This document shows positions 35,076 through 45,653 of a DNA stretch of 64,000 nt, piece after piece. The stretch covers positions 44,755,665 to 44,819,664 of the forward strand of contig NC_065570.1 of NCBI RefSeq assembly GCF_937616625.2. The letters are read 5' to 3'. Under the pieces are notes generated by a model. It had not been told where the DNA came from, did no database searches, and was given only the letters and a program-made list of their open reading frames with translations. Source of the DNA: Mercurialis annua (lineage: Eukaryota; Streptophyta; Magnoliopsida; Malpighiales; Euphorbiaceae). The stretch's first letter is position 1. The number at the start of each line of letters is the position of its first letter. The position numbers and the translations under genes were made by a program.

Positions 35076-35584
35076 AGGATTCGTTAAACATTCAAAATTT
35101 AGATACTTATAATAGAAAAGGAAAAAAGATAACAAATATATATCTTATCATTCTGAAACCCCCGCTTCTGCTCACAACCGTCTTTAAAAAATATCTTATA
35201 TATGCCGGTGGCAAATTCCACGCACCGCCACTGCTGAGACACATTAGAATTAGACATCGGGATGATAAAATAAATATTGAATATTTTTAATTAGTCTTCT
35301 TATTATTTCTTTTACTAAATTCAAAAAATTATATTTTTAGAAAATTTATTTAAATTCTATAATTTCTTAGTTTCTAAACTTATTTAAAAAAATAAAATTT
35401 TATATAAAAAAAATTATTCTTAATAATTTAATCCTTTATCTAAACTAACTAGCATAATTAGAAAAAGAATAAGGATAAAATAATATAATTAATAACAAAA
35501 TAAACAAATAATTTTTAGAAAGTGAAATATGAACATTTAAATTTAGTCAAATCCATTAAGATTTGTCCTTGGTTTCAAAGGTAC
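35076..35584. other. AT-rich spacer
   Basis: I see nothing supportable here beyond the left 5-bp TSD (GGTAC) of the next element. Confidence 0.5.
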
Positions 35585-35995
35585 TGATGGAAACCATAAT
35601 ATTATAAGCCGAGTCTTGTGGGATTCGATCACTAAAACGAATCTCGAGACTCGTTGAAGAATTTGAATATGATTTAATACCGCAAATAAGGAAGATCCTA
35701 GAAGACCAATCTTCTAAAAGAAAAAGAAACATATTCCTATAAGAAATCACATTCCTAAATAAGATTTACATGCTAAATAGGAATCCCTTTTCTATTTAGA
35801 TTTTACAAGGTATTCTCTTACTATCACTATATAAAGAGTTTGAGGTATGCCTAAAACACAGGACTACAAAATATAAATATTCTCCCTTAAGCCTAAACTG
35901 ACTTAAGCATCGGAGAGCTAATTGGACAAACCGTCCGATTAGCCATCTACACTGTTTTTCAGGATTAAACACTGTCGAGTTGCTGGAATCCATAA
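35585..35995 (+). repeat. 5' LTR of the A-rich element
   Basis: It begins TGATGGAAACC and ends GGAATCCATAA. A TATA-like CACTATATAAAGAG lies at about 35826-35839 with a pyrimidine-rich start region after it. It differs from the 3' LTR at many positions, so the insertion is old. Confidence 0.83.
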
Positions 35996-36013
35996 ATTGG
36001 CGCTGTCTGTGGG
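35996..36013 (+). other. Primer-binding site of the A-rich element
   Basis: ATTGGCGCTGTCTGTGGG directly follows the LTR. It is nearly the TTGGCGCCGTCTGTGGGAA site common in plant Ty3/gypsy Tat/Athila elements. Confidence 0.8.
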
Positions 36014-36899
36014 AAAAGCTTGAAAACTTAAAAATCGAAGAAGCTTATCTGAACTCAAATAAATCTCATTGAAGTATGACATTCGGCGGGACTGATCTAA
36101 AAGAACAACAAATAGATCCAACAAATTATGAAATTAAAATAGTCATAAATAACAAGCGATGATTAATTATTGATGGCGAGAAGCAGGTCACACGACATTT
36201 AAAGAAAAAGTAAGAAAGGGCGAGAAGATATAAAACTGTTAAGCAAAAAGAAGCCGCAAATTTGGCCACAAATAAACTGCTAAAAAAAAGAGGAAGCACG
36301 CATGTCAAAAGAATCGAATTGGTGGCCAAGATATAGGAAGTAGGAGAATAAAAGACGGAAGCAAGCAGGTCACATGGCCAAATCCAAAGAAAAAAAGGCA
36401 AAGGCCAAATAAGGCTTAATTAAGAAGGAATTGCGCCAAATAAGACTCGGTCGTAAAGAAGAAATCAAGGGAACACAATGGGTATAAAGGAAGAAACTCA
36501 AACAATTAGAGGAACAACACCCATAAAAAATGAAGACCAAGAAATTAGAGGAAACACCATCAGAGAAATTAAGAAAAATGGTGTAATAGCCCTAAAAATA
36601 ACGAAGAAAACTAGGAAAACAGAAGGAATGAGGAAAACAGAGACAATGCCAAAAAAATCACAGACATACCATCCGAAACGGTAAAAACTAAAACGAAACC
36701 ATGAGAGGACCAAATTCAAGAAGAGAAAAACGAAGGAAAAATGCTCCAAAAACAGCAAAAGACAGTAAAGAGCAAAAGTAAAAAGAGCCCCAAAAAGTCA
36801 ATCCAAAAAGAAAAAAAATCAAGAAGACAAAGGTGAATCCTCTTAATTTGCACATCGGAGTAAAACCACATATGTAGGCGAAGAAGATATGGAAGAAAA

Positions 36900-39250
36900 T
36901 ATAGTCAAGGCGCTAAAGAACATCAAAACTGAAGAACTCGACTTGAACGATTTGAAACTAAAAGGCTCGCCCCTATCAACCGAAATAAAAAAAGACTGGA
37001 CTCGATAAACTACACACTACTCAATAATAATTTAAGGAGAGAAGAGCCTTACAAGACAAGGAGACGAAGATCAAAGAATAAAAGTAAGGAAAGAATAAAA
37101 AAAATACGAGAATCAAGTGAACACACCCAGAAGAAATAATGGGAAAATGGTCCAAGGATTGAAAGACGAGATGTCCCAGAAGACAACAAAGATACCGCCC
37201 AAAAGGCGAAAATAAAAACCGCCCAAGAGGCAAAAATCAAAACGGGAGAAATGGTCCAAGGACTGAAAGACGAGATGTCCTAGAAGCCAACAAAAGAAAC
37301 CGCCCAAAAGGCGAAAATGAAAACCTCGCTAAAGGTAAAAATCAAAACTGCAGAAGTGGCCCAAGGATCAAAAGACAAAATATCTCAAAAGGCGATGGAA
37401 AATATTGCCCTAGAGGTGAAAATCAAAATTAAAAACGAGACAAGCATGTAGATGAGGAAGAGGTTCTGGTCCGAAGCAAAAGAAAAATATCAAAAAGAAG
37501 AAGGGGTGTCCTCCGAATCCCCGTCCCAAAGCAAAATCGCATACGCAGCGAATGACGACCTAGAAGATAAAATAGCGAAAATGTTGAAAAATGAAGAATA
37601 AAAAGCCAAATCTAGAGGAACCGAAATTAGAGAGTTCGCTCTTGTCAGCTTAAATAAGGAAGAAGAGTCTTACGAGGCAAAGAGGCAAAAGCCAAATAAT
37701 CAAAGAAATAAAAGCCAAAAATCAAAGCAATGAAAAACGTCACAGGCATGGCGATAACAGGCGATTCGCCCCATAAAACAGATACAATAACAGAGATAAT
37801 GACAGAAATTACACACCGGTCAACACAAATAGGACCGAAGAAAATGAGAAATAGTTCCCAAAGATGAAGAGATACAAATTCCACGAAGAATACGATCAAG
37901 AAAAAAGAAAAACAATTAGCGGAAGCAAATAACTCAGATCTAATAATTACAAAAACAAGAAAAAATCCAGAAAAAGGAAATAAAACGAGAGATGGTGGCA
38001 GCAGAACTCCTACAAGGAGTAAAAGAATATCGAAAGCATAACAAAAATCGGTGGCAAGAAAAAAAAACATAAAGGCTGAAAGAAGAGAAGAAACTAGAAA
38101 TCAAGTGAATTTTACCCAGAACAATAATGAAGATGGAGAAACAAATCAATAAAGAGAACACCACTTGAGATAATGGAGAACGAAACAATGTAAAAATGAA
38201 GGAAAAGACCTCGGGGAAAACGAATGAATAAATCAAAAAGGCTCCGCCAAAAAAGAATAAGCCAAGGCTTAACCAAGAAGAGACTCGCCTTAATAAGGTT
38301 CGGTCAAAAAAAATAAACCAAGAAAACAACAAAAAAGAAAATAAAACTTGACAAAGATGAATCATCCAAAGAAGACTCATCCAAAGGAAACCCCAAGAGG
38401 GACGAAGAGATAGATCCGGCCGAATCCTGAAGAAAACCCCAAATGGAATAGAAGAGATAGATTCGTCTGAATCCTGAAAAAAAAAAACCCCAAGAGGGAA
38501 AGAAGAGATAGATCTGGCCGAATCCTGAAGAAAAACCCCAAGAGGGAAAGAAGGAAGAATAAAGTAGAATTCAAAAGGCCCATCATCAAGTATAGAATTT
38601 TTGTCATACCCGATGTTGCCAATCGCCCGTCGTCAAGTATAAACTTTTTTTCATACCCGACCATGCCAATCGCCCATTGTCAAGTATAGACGTTTTTCAT
38701 ATCCAATGGTGTGAACTATCTTTAATTCATACAACGCAATAAAGCAGGAAGGAATCAGAATAAATAAAGGCGAAACGCCAAAAATCAGAGTATAGATTTA
38801 CTCTAAAATAAAGGCGAAACGCCAAAAATCAGAATATATATTTACTCTAAAATATAGGTGAACGCCAAAAAACAAGAGTATAGATTTACTCTAAATAAAG
38901 ACGAAACGCCAAAAAACCATATTATAGATTTACTCTAAAAATAAAAACGAAACGCCAAAAACAGAGTTTAGATTAACTCTAAAGGCGAAATATCAAAGAT
39001 CAAAATCAGCTCAAAGAAAAATGCCAAAGCGAATCAACTAGATAAAGAAAAATAAAGCGAAAGGCGAATCAACTAAATAAAGCAAAATAAAGCGAAAGAA
39101 AGGAAAAATGCCAAAAAATAGAGGAATGCGAAAGAAAGAGAAATGCCAAAAAATAAGAGGAATGCGAAAAGAAAAACAAGGAAAACACCAAAAAGTAAGA
39201 GGAATGCGAAAAAAAGGCGAAACGCCCAAAGAATGCGAAAGAAATAAAGA
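36900..39250 (+). repeat. Series of tandem repeats in the A-rich interior
   Basis: At least five arrays follow each other: a unit of about 105 bp containing ATGGTCCAAGGAYTGAAAGA (about 37140-37435); a unit of about 48 bp with CCCCAAGAGGGAMGAAGAGA (38385-38560); a unit of about 52 bp with GCCAATCGCCCRTYGTCAAG (38590-38700); a unit of about 45-50 bp with AAGGCGAAACGCCAAAAA (38760-38980); and a unit of about 35 bp with AGAGGAATGCGAAA (39040-39240). The strand bias is kept throughout. Confidence 0.75.
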
Positions 39251-40329
39251 TGCGTACCCAAATCAAAGAATCACAGGCAACTCGCCCAAATCAGAGGAAC
39301 AAATCTTAAGAAGGTTGAAAATTCTTCCAAAAAGAATCAAATATCAATAAAATTCAAAATAAATTGAATGATCTGATCTCAAAAATGGGCATAAATACCC
39401 TATGAGATCAGTGTATTTGTGGAGGATTTTGAAGGACTCATATCTGTTCAAAGAAGAAAACAAAACTCTCAAAATGAAAAAGAATTGCAAATAAGAAGAG
39501 TCGTCTCGAAGAAACAATTACTCATTAAAAGAGTAAACATCAGCTGGAATAAAAGACTTCGATCAATGACGATAAAGACAAGCACAAAAAACACAGAAAT
39601 GTTGAAATCCGAAAACCAAGAAAAGAAAAATGAACATCAAGAATAAAGAGGAATAAACAAGAAACTTAAAATCACAATCAACGAAGATCAAACATAGCAA
39701 AACAAATGAAAAATAAGGAGTAATGCAGCAGTTAAGAAGAATACATAGAAAAAACGAAAAAGACTCGACCGAATCCTAAACAAAAAAGGTTCAAAACCCT
39801 AATATAAAAATAATAAAGGTTTCTCACACAAAAGAGGGTTCGGCCAATAAGGGTTCCACCCCGAAAAAGAATGAAGATTCTCCCAAGATGAGGGAGCCCA
39901 AAGATAAGGGCTCGCCCAGAACAAGGGCTCCGCCCGCTGATGAAAATTCATATAGTATAAAAGCTTCATCAAATGATGAGGAGTCGCCACATAAATTTTG
40001 CCTATAAAAATAATAAAAAGAAGACAATAAGTCTCGCCAGGAGAATGAGCGTCGTCAAAGGGAATCGCCAAGGAGGATCTCAAAAAAAAATGAAAAAGAA
40101 TAAACAAATAAAAATTCAAAAGGTCGATGGATCGAATCACAAAATTGATTGGAAACGAGAAGACAATCGAAGAAATTTTAAGAACACAAAACAATCAAAA
40201 CATGAACAACAGAATACCTGAAGATAAGATATCAAAATAATCAAAGAGATTCGTCAAGAGTCTCGCCAAAAAAAAGAGGATTCGCCAAGACAAAACTGAA
40301 ATCAACAAGGAAAAGTTAAAGATTAAACA

Positions 40330-40739
40330 AGGGATAAATAGAATATTATGATCCGGGTCTTGTCGAATTCGCCCACCGAGACGAATCTCGAGACTCGTTG
40401 AAGAATTTGAACATAATTTAATACCGAAAATAAGAGAGATTCTAGAAGACCAATCTTCTAGAATAAAAGGAAACATATTCCTATTAGGAATCACATTCGT
40501 AAATAAGATTTACATGCTAAATAGGAATCTCTTTCATATTTAGATTCTCTAAGGTATTCTCTCATTACCACTATATAAGGAGTTTGAGGTATGCCTAAAA
40601 AACAGGATTACAAAATACAAATATTCTCCCTTATGCCTAAACTGACTTAAGCATTGGAAAGCTAATTAAACAAATCGTCTGATTATCCATCTATACTATT
40701 TTGCAGGATTAAACGCCGCCGAGTTGCTTGAATCCATCT
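40330..40739 (+). repeat. 3' LTR of the A-rich element
   Basis: It matches the 5' LTR from AATATTATRA to GAATCCATC. The first bases have diverged, so its start is placed to within about 5 bp. Confidence 0.8.
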
Positions 40740-41058
40740 GGTATTTTGCTAAAGTATAAATTCAAAAACTTTTTTTTTTCTCCAAACATTTATATCATAG
40801 ATTAAAGCCAACTAATTTAGACTATCAAGTAGAAAATTCTAAAATCATTTTCCTCACAAAAGATTAAAAAAAAGTTTCATTTAATATTTTAGCAGAAGAA
40901 ATAATAAAATCCAAAAAGAATAATTAATCACCAAAATACAAAATAAAGTAGTCACCAAAAAAAATACTGGGAATAAAGGTATCTTTTTGAAACAAAATAC
41001 CCTCCCCTCTTTTCAATATCCACCTGAAAACCACAAAAGCCAAAAACACAGTTACATA

Positions 41059-41440
41059 TAGTGCTGCTGAGCATGGATCGATTCGATTCGATTCCGAGCC
41101 AACCAAATCGGGTATTGCCAAAGTTTATCAAATAGATCAATCGACGTGTTGATTTTTTTTATCAAAAACTAAAAAAAAAGATTGGCCGAACTTTGCGATC
41201 GGTTTAATTTCAACTTTTTTATTCGGTTGTACTCATCGGCATAATTTTTGATATAAAATCAAACAAAAACTTTATTAAATTTGAAAAGTTCGGTTATTTT
41301 TGTTTTACAAATTTTCAAATCAAACCGTCAACTAAACTCTAATTTTTTTTAACTGGCCATCAAACCAGACTGTGTTTACTAAATTACCGAACCATACAAC
41401 GAACTTCAGTTCTATTGGGTTGGGTTTTAATTCAGCCCTA
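41059..41440. mobile_element. Small non-autonomous hAT-type element (382 bp)
   Basis: The left end TAGTGCTG and the reverse complement of the right end TAGGGCTG match at 7 of 8 bases and resemble the ends of the hAT element at 11288. The flanks GTTACATA (41051-41058) and GTTACACA (41441-41448) match at 7 of 8, fitting an 8-bp TSD. The interior has CGATTCGATTCG and ACCGAACC-like motifs and no coding sequence. Confidence 0.62.
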
Positions 41441-41693
41441 GTTACACAGTTGGCAATCTGCTAATTAAGGGAAAAAAATTAAAGGGCACTTTAGGAAATA
41501 AAAAAATCAACAGTTTATTTAGTTCTCTGAATGAGAAGCTTCTTTGGGCTTGCTGGGTATGACTATTATTTTTGACTTTAATCATTTTTTTTTGAATTCA
41601 TAGAACCAAATAAGCTTTATCATCAAAAAAAAACCTCACCTTTTAGTCCATTTTCAAATGCAACTTGACATTGCAATTTTCTCAGTTGCATTC

Positions 41694-42211
41694 TGTTCGC
41701 AGGAAAAACTTCCAAACTCAAATCTTTGAATTTGATAATGGGAACTGTTTCGGTTTGATGCTTTAATCGGAAACTCGAATTTCAATCAAGTCACACAAAA
41801 GAACAATAGTAACCAATTAAACTAAAGTTACTAGTATCGCTCCGGAGGTTCAGAAACCTAAGCGGGATTGATTTCCAACTACTCCTAAGTTAAGGGTTTA
41901 ATCCGGAGATTAAGATAGAAAAGCCTGAGTTTTGATTTGTGTTTTTTGACGAAATTGTGTAGAGCCTTTATTAATCTGAAAAAATAACTATTTATAGGGA
42001 CAAATCCCCTAATAATAGGAAAAAGAAAACAACTAAGACTCAATGACTTAACTAAATTCTAACCTGATAAGACTAAAAGTCTTTGACTCGGCTAATAAAA
42101 AAAACAATAATAAAAATGGCTATTATGGGCCCAATCCCAATTCAGCCCGCTATGCTCCATTCTAACTGGCAGCCCATTGTCTTAAAGTCTATTTTTGGGC
42201 TGGTGTAAACA
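41694..42211 (-). repeat. 3' LTR of the 124-bp-array element
   Basis: 518 bp; on the minus strand it runs TGTTTACACC...CTGCGAACA. It pairs with 45654-46171. Confidence 0.93.
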
Positions 42212-42410
42212 ATGCCCCCCACGTCTTTTTAGCTGAATGTCAAGTAAGATGAAGAGACGTAATTTTTAGTGAGACATTTTTATTTCTCGACGAGATCGGC
42301 ATGTTTGGGCTTATTTTATGGCTTGTGGATCGGCATAGACATCTATTTCTGCTTTTTTTGATCGACATGTTTTGCCGAAGTTTGTTTAATTTTCTTGTTC
42401 AAAACAGCTA

Positions 42411-43420
42411 GTAACAAGATTATGCTCACAACAATCTTAAGTAAAGATGTCGATCTCTGCACGAAACACTCTTGTTTGGCCGATCATTGCGTTTTATCAC
42501 AAGTGTGAACAACCAATGATCGGCCGCCGATCGATCAACAAGATTATGCTCACAACAATCTTAATTAAAGATGTCGATCTTTGCACAAAACACTCTTATT
42601 TGGCCGATCATTGCGTTTTATCACAAGTGTGAACAACCAATGATCGGCCGTCGGTCGATCAACAAGATTATGCTCACAACAATCTTAATTAAAGATGTCG
42701 ATCTTTGCACAAAACACTCTTGTTTGGCTAATCGTTCAACAAGATTATGCTCACAACAATCTTAATTAAAGATGTCGATCTTTGCACAAAATACTCTTAT
42801 TTGGCCGATCGTTGCGTTTTATCACAAGTGTGAACAACCAATGATCAGCCACCGATCGATCAACAAGATTATGCTCACAACAATCTTAATTAAAGATGTC
42901 GATCTTTGCACAAAACACTCTTGTTTGGTCGATCATTGCGTTTTATCACAAGTGTGAACAACCAATGATTGGCCGCCGATCGATCAACAAGATTATGCTT
43001 ACATTAATCTTAAGTAAAGATGTCGATCTTTGCACAAAACGCTCTTGTTTGGTCGATCATTGCGTTTTATCCAAAGTGTGAACAACCAATGCTCGGCTGC
43101 CGACCGATCAACAAGATTAATGCTCACAACAATCTTAAGTAAAGATGTCGATCGTTGCACAACACACTCTTGTTTGGCCGATCATTGCATTTTATCACAA
43201 GTGTGAACAACTAATGATCGGCCGCCGATCGATCAACAAGATTATGCTCACAACAATCTTAAGTAAAGATGTCGATCGTTGCACAACACACTCTTGTTTG
43301 GCCGATCATTGCGTTTTATCACAAGTGTGAACAACCAATGATCAGCCGCTGATCGATCAACAAGATTATGCTGACAACACTCTTAAGTAAATATGTCGAT
43401 CTTTGCACGAAACACTCATG
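42411..43420. repeat. 124-bp tandem array, about eight units
   Basis: Units anchored on ATGTCGATC begin at 42447, 42571, 42695, 42772, 42896, 43020, 43145, 43269 and 43393. The spacing is 124-125 bp, except one 77-bp unit (42695-42771) that lost its middle. Each unit contains TGCGTTTTATCACAAGTGTG and a near-palindromic GATCGGCCGCCGATCGATC segment. Because 124 is not a multiple of three, ORFs across the units are not conserved as protein. Confidence 0.93.
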
Positions 43421-43509
43421 TAGGGTCTTGCTTGTAAATGCATTTCGTTGATCGTATCGCACCATTTTCGGGAAGTATGCAAACTTTCTCCCCGATCGAC
43501 TTGTATTTA

Positions 43510-43872
43510 CTAATCATCAGATTTTTGCATTATGGATGATCGGCTCTTGCCCCCGAGTGTGACTGTCACTGGCGGATCAGATTTTGGCTTGAAAGTTTTC
43601 GAATGTTGACGGCACACATATTGCTCTGTCTTGAAGCATGTTTTGCACATTGGGCAACATACTTCATAAATTCTCTCAAACACTATTCTCCTGTATTTAC
43701 CGTTCTTGACATCCGTGATGGGTAAACCATTGTTGGCGATCATGGTCGTCGTACCATTTTTGAAGATCGCAGTAGGTGTAACCTTGTGTGCGACCATGGC
43801 AGGTGTGTTTTTTCTGAGAACCAGAGCTTTCTTAGGCTGATCTTCAACCGGAGTTTTCTTAGGCCAAATCAT
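43510..43872 (-). CDS. Unknown ORF with a cysteine/histidine cluster
   Basis: 120 codons of unknown family. The N-terminal half is basic and rich in P, T and V. The C-terminal half has CCPMCKTCF followed by YVCRQH, giving C-x2-C-x2-C and then C-x2-H spacing, which could hold a metal ion. It lies at the distal end of the internal region, next to the tandem array, and on the same strand as the other ORFs of this element. It could be the C-terminal part of a longer degenerate protein that includes the short ORF at 43859-44104. I do not recognise a function. Confidence 0.4.
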   Translation of the reverse strand: MIWPKKTPVEDQPKKALVLRKNTPAMVAHKVTPTAIFKNGTTTMIANNGLPITDVKNGKYRRIVFERIYEVCCPMCKTCFKTEQYVCRQHSKTFKPKSDPPVTVTLGGKSRSSIMQKSDD

Positions 43873-44506
43873 GTACAGTTAGGAAATCAACACGTGATAG
43901 TGTGAGGCGAGTGGGAGGTAGGTTGCAGACATAATCATTTGTATCCTTCCATGCACTTGGTTCGGATGCTTGACTATGCGGTCGTCGTCCCAGCGGGGGT
44001 GCGTCGATCCCCTTTTGCAGCTGAAACTCGACGGTCGTTGTTACAACGGAGGGTACGTCGGTCCCCTTTTGCGGTTGTAACCCTGACTTGTCGCCTTTTG
44101 TCATGATCTATTCCAAGTCTGTGTTTGAATCGCGTGATGATGTGCAGCCTACTTCGAATTGGACTCGGCTACTTCGGATTGGACTCGGTAAAAAGTATAT
44201 GATCGACAAGAATACCGTCATATTGTGATTTTGTGAAAAACCATAATCTTGAACACCATGTTTTCGAAATAATCAAATACCTTACTAGCGGAACAAAGTG
44301 ATCAGGTCTCACTAGCTAACTAAAATGATCATGTCTCACTAGCAGATCGCCGAATGAGCTTACTCCATTCTTCATCTTTTCGATCGGCGATATCAAATTA
44401 CTTGTTCCTTGACATCCATATACATCAAGTCGGCCTTGCCCCCCAGCGTCTTGATTCGTTCTTAAAAATGAGTCATATGCCTTATCGCCTTTTTGACAAT
44501 CTGATC

Positions 44507-45232
44507 TCACATAAAGGCGCGACAAAATATACTTGATAATCTGATCTCCTTTGTAAAGATGATCACCATTATATCGGACCGATCTTCAAGCAGTCGTCCC
44601 GCCAATGAACTCGAATGCTGATCTCCTTCTCCGTTTTGGATTAGATCGGCCAAATACCTCGACGAGGTGATCTCCAGTGTTTTGATCACATCGACCAAAT
44701 GATTCCGAGAGATGATTTCCTCCGGCTTTTTGATCAGATCGACCGAATGATTCGGCGAGGTGATCTCCTCCGACATTTGGATCAGATCGGCCAAATACCT
44801 CAACGAGGTGATCTCCAGTGTTTTGATCAGATCGGCCAAATGGCTCGATGAGCTGATCTCTTTCGGTGTCTGGATTTGATCCACCAAATGGTCGGCCACA
44901 CCATACTTCATGTGTTTTGAAGCATTATTGTGATCAACTGCACCATTATGTATATGGCTTGAAGCATTATTGTGATTGGCCACACAATACTCCATGTGTC
45001 TCACATCATTTCTGTGATCTGCAGCACCGTACTTCATACTAGATTGATTGATCGGTTGCGTCTGATCGGCAGTCCCTCTTTGCGAGCTGATCCGTGCTGG
45101 TGTGTAGCCAAGATCAACCATCTTGATGGTAGTTTCGGCGATGTTTTTTCGAGCCATGACTTTTGACATAATATCGTTTATGCTTAATAGGCTTCTTCCT
45201 ATGTCCGACCTGATCTCTCTTTGAACAGTCAT
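44507..45232 (-). CDS. Unknown ORF with internal HLADLIK-type repeats
   Basis: 241 codons. The N-terminal part (RSDIGRSLLSINDIMSKV, KMVDLGYTPARI) is non-repetitive. The C-terminal half repeats units of about 19-20 residues such as SSHLADLIKTLEITS, RYLADLIQMSEEITS and NHSVDLIKKPEEI, encoded by a DNA tandem repeat at about 44640-44885. Its ATG overlaps the stop of the upstream ORF (45229-45516) in an ATGA at the end of an A8 run, so the two may be one frame-shifted gene. By position, just after the primer-binding site, it would occupy the place of gag, but I see no gag or zinc-knuckle signature. Confidence 0.45.
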   Translation of the reverse strand: MTVQREIRSDIGRSLLSINDIMSKVMARKNIAETTIKMVDLGYTPARISSQRGTADQTQPINQSSMKYGAADHRNDVRHMEYCVANHNNASSHIHNGAVDHNNASKHMKYGVADHLVDQIQTPKEISSSSHLADLIKTLEITSLRYLADLIQMSEEITSPNHSVDLIKKPEEIISRNHLVDVIKTLEITSSRYLADLIQNGEGDQHSSSLAGRLLEDRSDIMVIIFTKEIRLSSIFCRAFM

Positions 45233-45516
45233 TTTTTTTCGTCAAGTACGGTCTTCATGGCTCTCGCTAATTGGTCTCCTTCATAATATCTCGGCCGATT
45301 TTCATGCGTGATCTTATTCCTCATGGTTATGGAATCGGCCATTGATAATGTTGAAGGATTTGGGGATAGGAAACGATTATCGTCACTCGAATCGTCATCT
45401 TCGAATTGGTTGAAATTTTTGACTCTAAGATCGACCGATTTCCCTTCTGTGGGAGGTATAGTAGTTCCCTCGTGCGACAGTTGGTTCTTGTCTCTCTTGG
45501 TCATGATCGCTTCCAA
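45229..45516 (-). CDS. Unknown ORF, first in the LTR element
   Basis: 95 codons, starting MEAIMTKRDKNQLSHEG; acidic, with EDDDSSDDN in the middle and ENRPRYYEGDQLARAMKTVL near the end. It is the ORF nearest the 5' LTR. It ends at TGA directly after eight A residues and overlaps the next ORF by four bases. No family is recognised. Confidence 0.4.
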   Translation of the reverse strand: MEAIMTKRDKNQLSHEGTTIPPTEGKSVDLRVKNFNQFEDDDSSDDNRFLSPNPSTLSMADSITMRNKITHENRPRYYEGDQLARAMKTVLDEKK

Positions 45517-45633
45517 ATCAGAGTCTAAATCTCATGGCGTCTCGCTTCCTTCGAATAAGCTTGATCGACTCATTGAGCGTGTATATCTTTTAGCTCTTTA
45601 GTACCGATTTTTGTGCTAACCATAAACATGTCC

Positions 45634-45653
45634 CCAGTGGAGTCGCCAAAAGA
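45634..45653 (-). other. Primer-binding site of the 124-bp-array element
   Basis: On the minus strand TTTTGGCGACTCCACTGGGG lies next to the 5' LTR. The TGGCGACTCC... form occurs beside LTRs of several plant elements. I cannot name the tRNA with certainty. Confidence 0.6.

Larger units (their letters stand above)
35585..40739 (+). mobile_element. Non-autonomous, A-rich LTR element related to the Tat LTRs
   Basis: Two LTRs of about 410 bp (35585-35995 and about 40330-40739) flank a 4.3-kb interior. Flanks GGTAC and GGTAT are an imperfect TSD. A good primer-binding site follows the 5' LTR. The plus strand of the interior is extremely A-rich and T-poor, holds several tandem arrays, and encodes no gag or pol domain on either strand. 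The LTRs share long stretches with those of the Tat element at 16647-30618, for example TTTGAGGTATGCCTAAA and GCCTAAACTGACTT. This fits a LARD-like passenger that borrows Tat proteins. Confidence 0.82.

Noticed and set aside
36126..39266. Many minus-strand ORFs of 60-146 codons rich in F, L and S
   Set aside because: They arise because the plus strand is T-poor, which removes stop codons from the minus strand. Compositions are biased, frames overlap heavily and no domain is present.
42447..43330. Series of similar 60-codon plus-strand ORFs beginning MSIFAQNT
   Set aside because: They are phase-dependent readings of the 124-bp tandem array; the period is not a multiple of three and they lie antisense to the element.
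42411..43420. Possible CRISPR-like array
   Set aside because: Units are contiguous near-identical 124-bp tandem repeats without unique spacers, in a plant retroelement.
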